A DNA stretch of 27,788 bases from the NCBI GenBank assembly GCA_002423555.1, contig DIWQ01000036.1, forward strand, positions 1 to 27,788, written 5' to 3'. The position numbers and the translations under genes were made by a program. This document shows, piece after piece, positions 1-7,095 of the stretch. Source of the stretch: Patescibacteria group bacterium UBA6102 (GTDB taxonomy: Bacteria; Patescibacteriota; Minisyncoccia; Minisyncoccales; UBA5738). Below the pieces are notes generated by a model that ran no database searches, was not told where the DNA came from, and saw only the letters and a list, made by a program, of their open reading frames with translations. How positions within the stretch are numbered: the stretch's first letter is position 1; the number at the start of each line of letters is the position of its first letter.

Positions 1-465
1 CCGGAAGGCCAGACAAAAACCTTCACTTTTGACGTGAAGGCGCCGGCAACTCCCGGCACTTACAATTTCCAATGGCAGATGGTGCAGGACGGCGTGGAGT
101 GGCTTGGCGACAAAACTCCGAATGTGGTGGTGGCAGTTGTCTCTTCGGCAGGTTGCACTCCTAAAACTTGTGCCGCGCTGGGGAATTATCAGTGCGGATC
201 GTGGAGCGATGGGTGTGGAGCAATGGTCAGTTGCGGCGCTTGTACCAGCGGCAAAACTTGCAATGTTTCCGGCCAATGCGTGAGCCAGACGGCCGGCGGG
301 CCGGTGATTTCCGATTCCGATCCGCAGACCCTGACCGAAACGCCGCAGAAAATGACTCGCGCCGAGATTCTGCAAAAGATTGCCGAAGTCAAACAACTGT
401 TAATTCAGCTCATCATTCAGCTCATCGCCGAACTGCAAAAACAGCTGGCGGCAATGCCAAAATAA
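1..465 (+). CDS. C-terminal part of a secreted/surface protein: NBR1-like Ig domain, Cys-rich module, terminal helix
   Basis: The reading frame is open from base 1, so the N-terminus lies outside the window. The first ~45 residues (PEGQTKTFTFDV, then APATPGTYNFQWQMVQDGVE) match the Ig-like fold found in the central domain of NBR1, which in bacteria occurs in extracellular multidomain proteins. A module with eight cysteines in about 42 residues follows (CTPKTC ... CGSWSDGC ... CGAC ... C ... C), a spacing typical of disulfide-bonded secreted repeats. The last ~35 residues (MTRAEILQKIAEVKQLL onward) form an amphipathic Leu/Ile/Gln-rich helix, a C-terminal tail I associate with CPR cell-surface proteins. 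The gene ends with TAA and is followed by a terminator. Domain recognition is from memory of the families; the substrate or partner is unknown. Confidence 0.8.
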   Translation, partial: PEGQTKTFTFDVKAPATPGTYNFQWQMVQDGVEWLGDKTPNVVVAVVSSAGCTPKTCAALGNYQCGSWSDGCGAMVSCGACTSGKTCNVSGQCVSQTAGGPVISDSDPQTLTETPQKMTRAEILQKIAEVKQLLIQLIIQLIAELQKQLAAMPK

Positions 466-484
466 CCAAGGACTTATCGGGAAC

Positions 485-510
485 AAAAATCCGCTTTTTG
501 GCGGATTTTT
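485..510 (+). terminator. Intrinsic terminator, probably bidirectional
   Basis: A perfect 10-bp stem AAAAATCCGC / GCGGATTTTT with a 6-nt loop ends in a T-run, 20 nt after the surface-protein stop codon. Read on the minus strand the same stem also ends in T5, so it can serve the convergent operon whose last gene stops at 528. Confidence 0.85.
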
Positions 511-527
511 TATAGAATGGTTGCAAA

Positions 528-1247
528 CTATTTTTTGAATTCCGAGGAGATGATAATGGCGTTGGCGATTTCTTTCATCGGCAGGCGTTTGTCCATCGCT
601 TTTTTGTGCAGAAGCTTGTAGGCGTCGTCTTCGCCGATGGCGAATTCTTTCATCAAAATACCCTTCGCTTTTTCAATGATTTTTCTGGTTTCCAGCGCTT
701 CTTTTAACGCCTCCTTTTCCGAAAAGAGGGACGCGTTTTCAATCGCGCCGCCGACGGCTTTGGCGACCGATTCAAACAGTGCGATCTCGGTTTTGGAGTA
801 TGCCCGCGGTTTTGAGTGCTGGACATTAATTACCCCCAGCACTTTGTCATGATAAACAATCGGCACGGAAAGAAATCCCTCAAATTTATCTTCGGGCAGG
901 CTGTTGACGGTTTTAAACCTTTCGTCGTTATAAGCTTCCTTGGCGATGGCCGCGGTCTGTTTGTTGCGCGCCACCCAGCCGGTGATCCCTTCACCGGTTT
1001 TCAATTTTATGTTGCCGATTTCCATGGGTTTGGGATTCAACGACGCGCGCAAAACCAGATTGTTGCCGTCCAGCAAATACAAAAAACAAGAATCCGCCTT
1101 GGTGACGCCGCTCACGATTTTGACGATGCGGCCCAAAACTTCTTTTAAATCCAAATTGTAACTGATGGTTTCAATGATTTCGCGCAAAAGCTCCAACTCT
1201 TGTTTTTTGTTGATGATCGGCTTTATTTTTTGCGTTTTCTTTTCCAT
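528..1247 (-). CDS. GAF-ANTAR protein (sensor plus RNA-binding antitermination domain)
   Basis: Residues ~17-175 form a GAF domain: the run KVLGVINVQHSKP and the GEGITGWVA segment are standard GAF signatures for small-ligand or redox sensing. Residues ~185-239 (RKIIEKAKGILMKEFAIGED, then DAYKLLHKKAMDKRLPMKEI) match ANTAR, a three-helix domain that binds paired RNA hairpins and prevents transcription termination. The 239-residue length fits a GAF-ANTAR protein with nothing else attached. There is no phosphoacceptor receiver domain, so the input should be a ligand bound by GAF. It is the last gene of a minus-strand operon, 10 nt after tsaC. The RNA targets are not identified. Family assignment is confident; role as an antiterminator here is inferred from the domain. 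Confidence 0.88.
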   Translation of the reverse strand: MEKKTQKIKPIINKKQELELLREIIETISYNLDLKEVLGRIVKIVSGVTKADSCFLYLLDGNNLVLRASLNPKPMEIGNIKLKTGEGITGWVARNKQTAAIAKEAYNDERFKTVNSLPEDKFEGFLSVPIVYHDKVLGVINVQHSKPRAYSKTEIALFESVAKAVGGAIENASLFSEKEALKEALETRKIIEKAKGILMKEFAIGEDDAYKLLHKKAMDKRLPMKEIANAIIISSEFKK

Positions 1248-1257
1248 GATTACGTTT

Positions 1258-1848
1258 TTAAGGACGGATAGTTTGCGGCGGGATTTGGGTCAAGTCAATG
1301 ATGGTTGAGGGACTTGGTTTGTCCAGATCGCCGGCGTTGATGACCAGATCCGGAAAAACTGCGTTGCCGTGAAATTGAGCCAGAACCGCGTCAATTTTTC
1401 CGGATGCCGGCCGGCCGGAAATATTGGCCGAAGTGCCGCAGAGGGGCAAATTTGTGGCCTCCAAAAGGGAATTAACGAATGAATGGAAGGGGATGCGGAG
1501 GGCGACAGTGTTTTCTTCAATGCCGAAAAGTTTCACTTCTTTTTTGCGATTCAGCCGGAAGGTGAATTTTCCCGGCCATTTTTCTTCTAGAAATTTTTCC
1601 TGCGCCGGAGAAATTTTTGCCAATTTTTTGGCCATTGCCATATTCTTCACAAATATCGGCAGAGGTTTGTTTTTTGGCCTTAATTTCGCGGCAAAAATTT
1701 TTTCAATCGCTTTTTCGTTTGCGGCGTTGGCCAGCAAGCCGTAGACCGTGTCGGTGGGCGCAATTACTGCGCCGCCACGATAGATTACCGTTGCCGCCGC
1801 CTCCACTGCCGCCTGAAAATTGTCTTTTGTCAGCAACATTACTTCCAT
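1258..1848 (-). CDS. tsaC: Threonylcarbamoyl-AMP synthase (YrdC/Sua5 family)
   Basis: The enzyme makes threonylcarbamoyl-AMP from L-threonine, bicarbonate and ATP, the first step of the t6A37 modification of ANN-decoding tRNAs in the cytoplasm. The sequence shows the YrdC hallmarks: GGAVIAPTDTVYGLLANA near residue 25, the KLRPKNKPLPIFV segment, PGKFTF, VALRIPFH, and LCGTSANISGRPA followed by STIIDLT at the end. At 196 residues it is the short TsaC form without the extra Sua5 domain. Two starts are possible (MEV at 1848 or ML three codons later); the longer one leaves only 3 nt to the upstream gene. It sits in the middle of a three-gene minus operon. TsaD, TsaB and TsaE are not in the window. 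Confidence 0.93.
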   Translation of the reverse strand: MEVMLLTKDNFQAAVEAAATVIYRGGAVIAPTDTVYGLLANAANEKAIEKIFAAKLRPKNKPLPIFVKNMAMAKKLAKISPAQEKFLEEKWPGKFTFRLNRKKEVKLFGIEENTVALRIPFHSFVNSLLEATNLPLCGTSANISGRPASGKIDAVLAQFHGNAVFPDLVINAGDLDKPSPSTIIDLTQIPPQTIRP

Positions 1849-1851
1849 AGA

Positions 1852-2163
1852 TTAACTTTTATCGGTTTGGCTTTCAATGTATTGTTTTATTCTGGCCATT
1901 TCTCGTTCCACCACCGGACCGTCGTAATCTCCGGCATGAGCGGTGGCGCCATCATAAACCGGCTTCTTTTGATCCAGATGCAAACTGAGGGTCAATCCGT
2001 CATTTTCTATTTTTATGAACAAATGCAAGCGGGGATAGCCGGTTTTGGGACGCGCAAAACCCAACTCTTTGGTTTTTTCGTCTTGTCCCTGAAAATGATA
2101 TCCCAAATCGCGCATTAAGTTATAGACGGTATTCCCGGTTTTTCCGTTAATGTGCTCCTTCAT
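1852..2163 (-). CDS. Conserved hypothetical protein, 103 aa
   Basis: A small soluble protein with no signal peptide or membrane segment. It carries the stretch TVYNLMRDLGYHFQGQD, then RPKTGYPRLHLFIKI and LSLHLDQKKPVYDG, and an Asp/Glu/His-rich C-terminal third. I recognise this as resembling a short hypothetical family often seen in CPR genomes, but I know no function for it. The alternating hydrophobic pattern LHLFIKI / LTLSLHL suggests a beta-sheet core. It is the first gene of the operon with tsaC (3-nt gap) and the GAF-ANTAR gene, with a promoter and a palindrome just upstream. Confidence 0.8.
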   Translation of the reverse strand: MKEHINGKTGNTVYNLMRDLGYHFQGQDEKTKELGFARPKTGYPRLHLFIKIENDGLTLSLHLDQKKPVYDGATAHAGDYDGPVVEREMARIKQYIESQTDKS

Positions 2164-2190
2164 ATATATTCGTTATTAAATAATTGATAA

Positions 2191-2205
2191 GCGAATAGTA
2201 TTCGC
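2191..2205. promoter_or_regulatory. Palindrome at the predicted start point of the minus operon (operator candidate)
   Basis: GCGAATA-G-TATTCGC is a perfect 7-bp inverted repeat around one base. It lies immediately downstream of the predicted -10 box of the minus promoter, so it would cover the transcription start. A related half, TATTCG, occurs at 2167-2172. No binding protein is known. Confidence 0.45.
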
Positions 2206-2206
2206 A

Positions 2207-2234
2207 TACATATCATTGGTATATCCGGTGTCAA
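2207..2234 (-). promoter_or_regulatory. Promoter of the 2163-528 operon
   Basis: On the minus strand a consensus -35 TTGACA (2234-2229) is followed after 16 nt by TATGTA (2212-2207) preceded by TG, an extended -10 form. The predicted start is near 2200, giving a leader of about 37 nt. The -35 is perfect, the -10 is only half matched. Confidence 0.5.
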
Positions 2235-2281
2235 AGTTTAATCAAATTATTTTCCAAAACTATGAATTGAATGCCGAATTT

Positions 2282-2302
2282 TCCCAAATCCCAAATCCCA
2301 AA
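2282..2302. repeat. Three tandem copies of a 7-bp unit (TCCCAAA)
   Basis: Three perfect consecutive copies of TCCCAAA lie in the space between the divergent minus operon and thpR. No function can be assigned. Confidence 0.8.
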
Positions 2303-2385
2303 ATCTTATATCTCTAATCGGGATTTTACTCCATCTTTCTTTTTTTGCCAAATGGTTTAAAATGAGGTTGTGATTCAATCTTATT

Positions 2386-3006
2386 ATGCGCAATTTGCAC
2401 CGAATTTTTATTGCCGTTAACTTGCCGGAAAATTTGCGCCGTTATTTGGCGGAGTTTTCCCGGAAATGGCCGGAATTGCCGGCAAAATGGGCCAAGCCGG
2501 AAAATTTGCACGTCACTTTGAGTTTTTTGGGAAATACTAACGACGAAGAATTAAATGAAATTTGCCAATCTGCAATTAAGGTCGCACAGCGCCACGATCC
2601 GTTTGTTTTGGGATTGGATTGCATTGTCTACGGGCCGCAAAACGAATTTCCCCGCCGGCAAAAAGAAGGGGACATTTCACGATATCCGCGTATGGTTTGG
2701 GCGGTGGGAGAGAAGTCGCAAGAAATCGGCAACCTCCAAAAAGATCTGGAAAGCTCCTTGTTTGAGTTTTCCGGCGCCCGTTACCGAAAGGACGATCCCG
2801 ATTACGCTTTTTGCTCCCACGTGACTTTGGCGCGGCTGATTCAAACCGATTTGCGCCGCATGGATCCCGAGGAAATTCCAACAATTGAAGAAAAAATTGC
2901 CAAAACATTTACCGCCGAATCAATTGAGGTAATGGAAAGCGAATTGCGCCGCGGCGGCCCGATTTACACTGTATTGGAAAGCGCAAAGCTTGGCCAAGAT
3001 CAATAA
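2386..3006 (+). CDS. thpR: RNA 2',3'-cyclic phosphodiesterase / 2'-5' RNA ligase family
   Basis: Members of the 2H phosphoesterase superfamily open 2',3'-cyclic phosphates on RNA and can reversibly join 2'-5' tRNA halves in vitro; the biological substrate is usually unknown. Both catalytic HxT motifs are present: HVTLSFLG with His42 and Thr44, and SHVTLARL with His145. The N-terminus RIFIAVNLPENL is typical. The 206-residue length is slightly longer than the usual ~180, with extra sequence around residues 83-105. It is followed by murC after 17 nt, so the two are probably cotranscribed. A possible -10 (TAAAAT, 2358-2363) lies 22 nt before the ATG. Confidence 0.93.
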   Translation: MRNLHRIFIAVNLPENLRRYLAEFSRKWPELPAKWAKPENLHVTLSFLGNTNDEELNEICQSAIKVAQRHDPFVLGLDCIVYGPQNEFPRRQKEGDISRYPRMVWAVGEKSQEIGNLQKDLESSLFEFSGARYRKDDPDYAFCSHVTLARLIQTDLRRMDPEEIPTIEEKIAKTFTAESIEVMESELRRGGPIYTVLESAKLGQDQ

Positions 3007-3023
3007 ACTGAAAACTGAAAATT

Positions 3024-4352
3024 ATGCGAGTTTTTTTCATTGGTATCGGCGGAATCGGAGTTTCGGCGCTGGCGCGATATTATCTGTCGCAAGGGTGGGA
3101 AGTTTTCGGTTCCGATTTGGCAAGATCCGAAATCACCGATGATTTGAAAAAAATCGGTGCGCGTATTTTTTTAAAAAAAAATATCAATTTAAAAAAAACC
3201 GCGCCGGATTTGGCGATTTATAGTTTAGCGGCGAAAAACAATCCGGAGTTAAGACGGGTGCAAGATATGGGGGTTAAGATAATGAGTTATCCGCAAGCAT
3301 TGGGAGAGTTAACAAAAAAATACCGGACGGTTGCTGTCGCCGGTGCGCACGGGAAAAGCACGGTGACGGCGATGATCGGTATGATGTTGGCCGCGGCAAA
3401 ATTTGATCCCACGGTGGTGGTGGGCACGAAAGTTAAAAGTTTTAAAAATACCAATTTCAGATCCGGAAAATCCGATCTGTTGGTGATTGAAGCTTGCGAA
3501 TATGACCGGGCGTTTTGGAATTATTTCCCCGATATCGCCGTGGTGACCAACATCGAAATGGATCACATTGAGTGCTACGAAAACGAAGCGAATTTATGCG
3601 CGGCGTTTGGAAAATTTGCCGGCAACTTGAAGCCCGGCGGGAAATTGCTGGTTTGCGCCGACGATGCCGGTGCCAAAAAGTTAGGCGAATCAATGAAGAA
3701 AAAGGGGATTGAAGTTTTAAATTATTCGCGAACAATGCCCGAGGCGAAATTTTTTTCGGAAATTTTGCGTGTTCCGGGAGAGCATAACGTCACCAATGCG
3801 CTGGCGGCGCTCGCCGTTGGACGAATGTTGGAAATTGATGACGAAACGATTTTTAAATCTTTGGCAAAATACCGTGGTTCGTGGCGCCGCTTTGATCGCC
3901 GCCGGGGAGAAATTTTCGGCAAAAAAATTACCGTGGTGTTTGACTACGGCCACCATCCCACGCAAATAAAACTCACGATGGCGGCGGCGCGTCAATTGTG
4001 GCCCAAAAAAAGGATCATTTGCGTTTTTCAGCCGCACCAAGCGTGGCGCACGAGTTTGCTTTTTGATGATTTTGCCAAAGTTTTCCGCGAATCGCCGCTG
4101 GATAAAACGTTTATCACCGATATTTACCGGGTTGCCGGCCGGGAAAACGAAAAAATTTCCAAAGACATAAACAGTGAGAAATTGGCCGATGCCGTTGGTT
4201 CAAAAAAGACGGAATATCTTGCCAAAAAACAAATCGCGGTCAAGCTGAAAAAAGAAATTAACAAGGGGGACATTTTGCTGGTATTGGGCGCCGGCGATAT
4301 TTATGACTATATGCAGAAAATTTTACGCAATCAATCGTGCGATTGCGCGTGA
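3024..4352 (+). CDS. murC: UDP-N-acetylmuramate--L-alanine ligase
   Basis: MurC adds L-Ala to UDP-MurNAc using ATP, the first step of the peptide stem in the cytoplasm. The Rossmann segment FIGIGGIGVSALA is at residues 5-17. The ATP loop reads AGAHGKST (106-113), where most MurC proteins have GTHGKTTT. EACEYDRAF and VVTNIEMDH (about 154-180) are the central-domain metal/substrate motifs, and FDYGHHPTQI matches the MurC-specific DYGHHP signature. The length of 442 residues is normal. The start chosen is the ATG 17 nt after thpR; no Shine-Dalgarno is visible. It lies about 9.6 kb from mraY, so the division/cell-wall cluster is split. The stop is TGA. Confidence 0.95.
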   Translation: MRVFFIGIGGIGVSALARYYLSQGWEVFGSDLARSEITDDLKKIGARIFLKKNINLKKTAPDLAIYSLAAKNNPELRRVQDMGVKIMSYPQALGELTKKYRTVAVAGAHGKSTVTAMIGMMLAAAKFDPTVVVGTKVKSFKNTNFRSGKSDLLVIEACEYDRAFWNYFPDIAVVTNIEMDHIECYENEANLCAAFGKFAGNLKPGGKLLVCADDAGAKKLGESMKKKGIEVLNYSRTMPEAKFFSEILRVPGEHNVTNALAALAVGRMLEIDDETIFKSLAKYRGSWRRFDRRRGEIFGKKITVVFDYGHHPTQIKLTMAAARQLWPKKRIICVFQPHQAWRTSLLFDDFAKVFRESPLDKTFITDIYRVAGRENEKISKDINSEKLADAVGSKKTEYLAKKQIAVKLKKEINKGDILLVLGAGDIYDYMQKILRNQSCDCA

Positions 4353-4359
4353 AAAAAAT

Positions 4360-4387
4360 TTGCCCCGGCGGAAATTTTCGCTATAAT
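4360..4387 (+). promoter_or_regulatory. Promoter before the small membrane protein/methyltransferase/kinase genes
   Basis: TTGCCC (4360-4365), a 16-nt spacer, then a consensus TATAAT (4382-4387). The predicted start near 4394 gives a leader of about 18 nt to the ATG at 4412. It begins just after the murC stop codon and separates murC from the next three genes. Confidence 0.6.
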
Positions 4388-4411
4388 CAAAATATAAGCG
4401 GGATATTTTTT

Positions 4412-4522
4412 ATGAGCCAATTGATTGATTTTATTTTGTTAGCCGGATTTTTTGCGATTTTGATCTGGGCGATAATTGAATATCTCCCGGTAATTCAACG
4501 GCTTATCAACGCCATAATTTAA
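4412..4522 (+). CDS. Small single-span membrane protein, 36 aa
   Basis: The peptide MSQLIDFILLAGFFAILI then WAIIEYLPVIQRLINAII is almost wholly hydrophobic, with one membrane helix at residues ~5-24 and a short amphipathic tail. A longer frame opens upstream at 4337, but those residues overlap the murC end and the promoter, so the ATG at 4412 is preferred. It starts 25 nt after a consensus -10 and ends 5 nt before the methyltransferase gene, which supports a real translated gene. I do not recognise the family. The function is unknown; a small subunit or regulator of the downstream membrane kinase is only speculation. Confidence 0.55.
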   Translation: MSQLIDFILLAGFFAILIWAIIEYLPVIQRLINAII

Positions 4523-4527
4523 TTTTA

Positions 4528-5424
4528 ATGGAAAATTTGCATTCAGCGGATAAGATTTTGCAATTTGATGATGCGGCCAAAGGATTGTTGGAAGCTCTTG
4601 GGAAAAAAGATCCATTGATGAAAGATTTTGTCATCTCTCGTTTCAAGGGGGTGTTTTTCGATCCGGTTGCTGAGGAAAAAACTTATAATTATATGCTTGA
4701 GGTGAGCTCAATCTTGAGCGCAATGGCATCAAACCCCGGCACCTCAATATTTACCGAGTTTTTATATAACGGAATTTCTTCGCCGTTGCCGGGAGACAGT
4801 TATGTTTTGGAATCCCGGGCGGGCAGAGCGGTGCGGTCAAGGCTTGAATCCGTTGAGGCCAATCTCTTTGAAATTTTTGAAAAGAATTTGCAAGAAAAGA
4901 AAAATTTACTGATTGGCAATTTCGGTTCCGGTCCCGGCAGGGACACTATTAATGTTTTATCTCATCATTACAGAGGGCGCTCCGGTTTGAAGGCGATTCA
5001 TATCGATCGCGACAGGGCGGCAATTAACCGCGGGATAGTGATGGCAAAAAATCGAGGATTGGATGATATCGTTGAATTCTCTTGCCAGAGTTTTATGAAA
5101 TATTGTCCTGAAGAAAAATTTGATATTGTGGTTCTTGTCGGTGTTTTGTGTTCGCTTGATTTTGAGACTTGTGTCAATGTTTTATCGACGATAAAAAGAA
5201 CGATTAAATCCGGCGGCTTGATTATTGCCAGCAATGCAACTCCCGCGATGAAGGACGGCGATCCGTTCGCGTATTTTTTGATGAATTGGCTTGCAAATTG
5301 GAAGCTTGAATTTAAAAATATAAAAATAATGAAAAAAATTTTTGAAAAATCGGGTTATGCGTGGCAAGGAAGTTTCACTGAAAAATTCGGTTTTCATTTG
5401 ATGGGAATTGGCGTTTCTGTTTAA
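4528..5424 (+). CDS. Class I SAM-dependent methyltransferase, substrate unknown
   Basis: Residues ~125-240 form a Rossmann-type SAM-binding domain: motif I is LLIGNFGSGPGRD (128-139), the acidic residue after strand 2 is in AIHIDRDRAAI (Asp160), and motif IV/post-I can be seen in FDIVVLVGVLCSL followed by IKSGGLIIASNA. The first ~120 residues are helical with no recognisable domain and may form a substrate lid. The C-terminal end (residues ~250-298) is a conserved-looking cap. It has no signal or membrane segment. It sits 5 nt after the small membrane peptide and 12 nt before the histidine kinase, so the three are probably one transcript. The substrate cannot be read from the sequence. Confidence 0.82.
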   Translation: MENLHSADKILQFDDAAKGLLEALGKKDPLMKDFVISRFKGVFFDPVAEEKTYNYMLEVSSILSAMASNPGTSIFTEFLYNGISSPLPGDSYVLESRAGRAVRSRLESVEANLFEIFEKNLQEKKNLLIGNFGSGPGRDTINVLSHHYRGRSGLKAIHIDRDRAAINRGIVMAKNRGLDDIVEFSCQSFMKYCPEEKFDIVVLVGVLCSLDFETCVNVLSTIKRTIKSGGLIIASNATPAMKDGDPFAYFLMNWLANWKLEFKNIKIMKKIFEKSGYAWQGSFTEKFGFHLMGIGVSV

Positions 5425-5436
5425 AAAAAACGGACA

Positions 5437-7056
5437 ATGCTCTATTATGTTTTAACGAGCTTAATCAATGCAATTACCAGCACGGTGTTGGGTTTTTTTG
5501 TTTTATTTATCAATAGACAAAACAAACTCAACCGGGCATTTTCAAGATTTTGTTTTGCGGTGGCTTTTTGGAGTTGGACATATTGTTTTTGGCCGCTGTC
5601 TTCAATAAAAGAAGATGTCCTGTTTTGGTTTCAGGTTCTTCACATCGGCGCGATTTTGATTCCGGCCACTTATCTGCATTTTGTGTTTGCTTTTTTGGAT
5701 TTGGAAAAAAAACGCAAAAAGATAATATTTTTAAATTATTTGCTTTCCATTTTTTTTCTGACAACCGTTTTCAGCCCGCTCTTCATTTCGGATATGGTTC
5801 CGAAATATCCGTTTCCTTATTGGGCGGTTCCCGGCGCGCTGTATCATTTCTTCTTGCTCTATTTCTTCGGTTTGACGCTTTACTGCTGGATAATGCTTTA
5901 TCGGGCGAGAAAAGAATTCACCGGAGAAAAAAGAATGCAATTAAAGTATATTTTAATCGGTACGTTTATCGGTTTTTTAGGGGGGTCCACAAATTATTTT
6001 CTTTGGTACGATGTTCCCATCCCGCCTTATGGAAACGGGCTGGTTATTTTTTATATTATTTTAAGCGCCATTGCGGTGGCTAGGTATCATTTGTTTGAAA
6101 TGAGGTTGATTTTTACCGAAATGATGGTTGCCGCGATGGCGGTGATGCTTTTGGTTTTGCCCTTTTTGATGCCCACAACTGGTTTGAAGATTCTGACTTC
6201 TTTGGTTTTCGTCCTCTTTTGTTTTTTTGGATACTATTTGATCAGAGCAGTGCATCGGGAGAGTCGGCGGCGGGAGGATGCCGAAACGATTGCGTCACGG
6301 GAAAGGATTTTGCGCCGCGAGGCGGAGATTTTGGCGGCGGATTTGCGGCGGTTGGATCGGGCGAAAACCCAATTTTTGCTTTCCACCCAGCATCACTTGC
6401 GCAGTCCGCTGTCGGTGATTAACGGATATTTGAGCATGATTGACGAGGGAAGTTATGGCAAAATCACCAAAAAATCAAAAGAAAAAATCGGTGCGTGCCT
6501 TGAAGCCAACAAAAAATTGATCCGTTTGGTGGACGAGCTTCTGGATGTGGCGCATTTCCAAATGAACAAAAGCGCGGCGGCAAAAGAGCCGGTGGACGCA
6601 GTGGCGCTGGCGGCGCAGGTTGTCGCGGATTTGAAACCGGCGGCGGAAGTAAAAAATTTATATCTTAAATTTAAAAAACCGGAGGTACCGATTCCCGAAA
6701 TTATGTTGAATCCGCGAGGGATCAAGGAGGCGATTTACAATATCGTGGACAATGCGATTAAATATACGCAGGCCGGCGGAGTGATCGTTTTAATTTCGGT
6801 TTCAGAGGCAAAATTACGAATTGCGATCAAGGATACGGGCATTGGCTTGAACGAAAAAGACAGGGAAGGGCTTTTTAGCCGGGTTTTTGAACGTTGCGAA
6901 AGGGCGCAAGATGCCAATATTGAAGGCAAGGGGATCGGCCTTTATTTGGCGGCGCAGATCGTCGCCAACAACGGCGGCGAAATCAGCGTGGAATCGGAAG
7001 GATGGGGTAAGGGAAGCAAATTCATTATTGATTTGCCGATGGAAGTCCGAAGGTAG
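5437..7056 (+). CDS. Membrane histidine kinase with 7TM-type sensor region, orphan
   Basis: The first ~270 residues hold about nine hydrophobic spans (near 4-25, 36-54, 64-88, 96-118, 132-155, 171-191, 200-217, 228-246, 252-270) resembling the HisKA_7TM sensor region plus two more. A helical linker (271-315) leads to the dimerisation domain with H-box STQHHLRSPLSVI; His319 aligns with the phosphorylated His, and the usual Glu/Asp after it is His320. The ATPase domain has the N box IYNIVDNAIKYT (433-444), G1 DTGIGL (466-471), F box LFSRVFER and G2 GKGIGLYLAAQIV (497-509). No response regulator gene is in the window, so it is an orphan. It follows the methyltransferase by 12 nt. Confidence 0.9.
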   Translation: MLYYVLTSLINAITSTVLGFFVLFINRQNKLNRAFSRFCFAVAFWSWTYCFWPLSSIKEDVLFWFQVLHIGAILIPATYLHFVFAFLDLEKKRKKIIFLNYLLSIFFLTTVFSPLFISDMVPKYPFPYWAVPGALYHFFLLYFFGLTLYCWIMLYRARKEFTGEKRMQLKYILIGTFIGFLGGSTNYFLWYDVPIPPYGNGLVIFYIILSAIAVARYHLFEMRLIFTEMMVAAMAVMLLVLPFLMPTTGLKILTSLVFVLFCFFGYYLIRAVHRESRRREDAETIASRERILRREAEILAADLRRLDRAKTQFLLSTQHHLRSPLSVINGYLSMIDEGSYGKITKKSKEKIGACLEANKKLIRLVDELLDVAHFQMNKSAAAKEPVDAVALAAQVVADLKPAAEVKNLYLKFKKPEVPIPEIMLNPRGIKEAIYNIVDNAIKYTQAGGVIVLISVSEAKLRIAIKDTGIGLNEKDREGLFSRVFERCERAQDANIEGKGIGLYLAAQIVANNGGEISVESEGWGKGSKFIIDLPMEVRR

Positions 7057-7080
7057 AGGGCTTGTTTTTTGCCGGTTGCG

Positions 7081-7089
7081 TGCTAGTTT
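7081..7089 (+). promoter_or_regulatory. Possible extended -10 just before valS
   Basis: TGCTAGTTT is a TGn-extended -10-like box ending 6 nt before the valS ATG. A start 7 nt downstream would fall on the ATG itself, giving a leaderless mRNA. A weak -35-like TTGTTT lies at 7062-7067. Confidence 0.3.
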
Positions 7090-7095
7090 ATCATT

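Noticed and set aside
4326..4347. Hairpin CGCAATC / GATTGCG at the murC stop as a terminator
   Set aside because: It lies inside the murC coding end and is followed by GAAAAAAATTT rather than a T-run, so it does not look like an intrinsic terminator.
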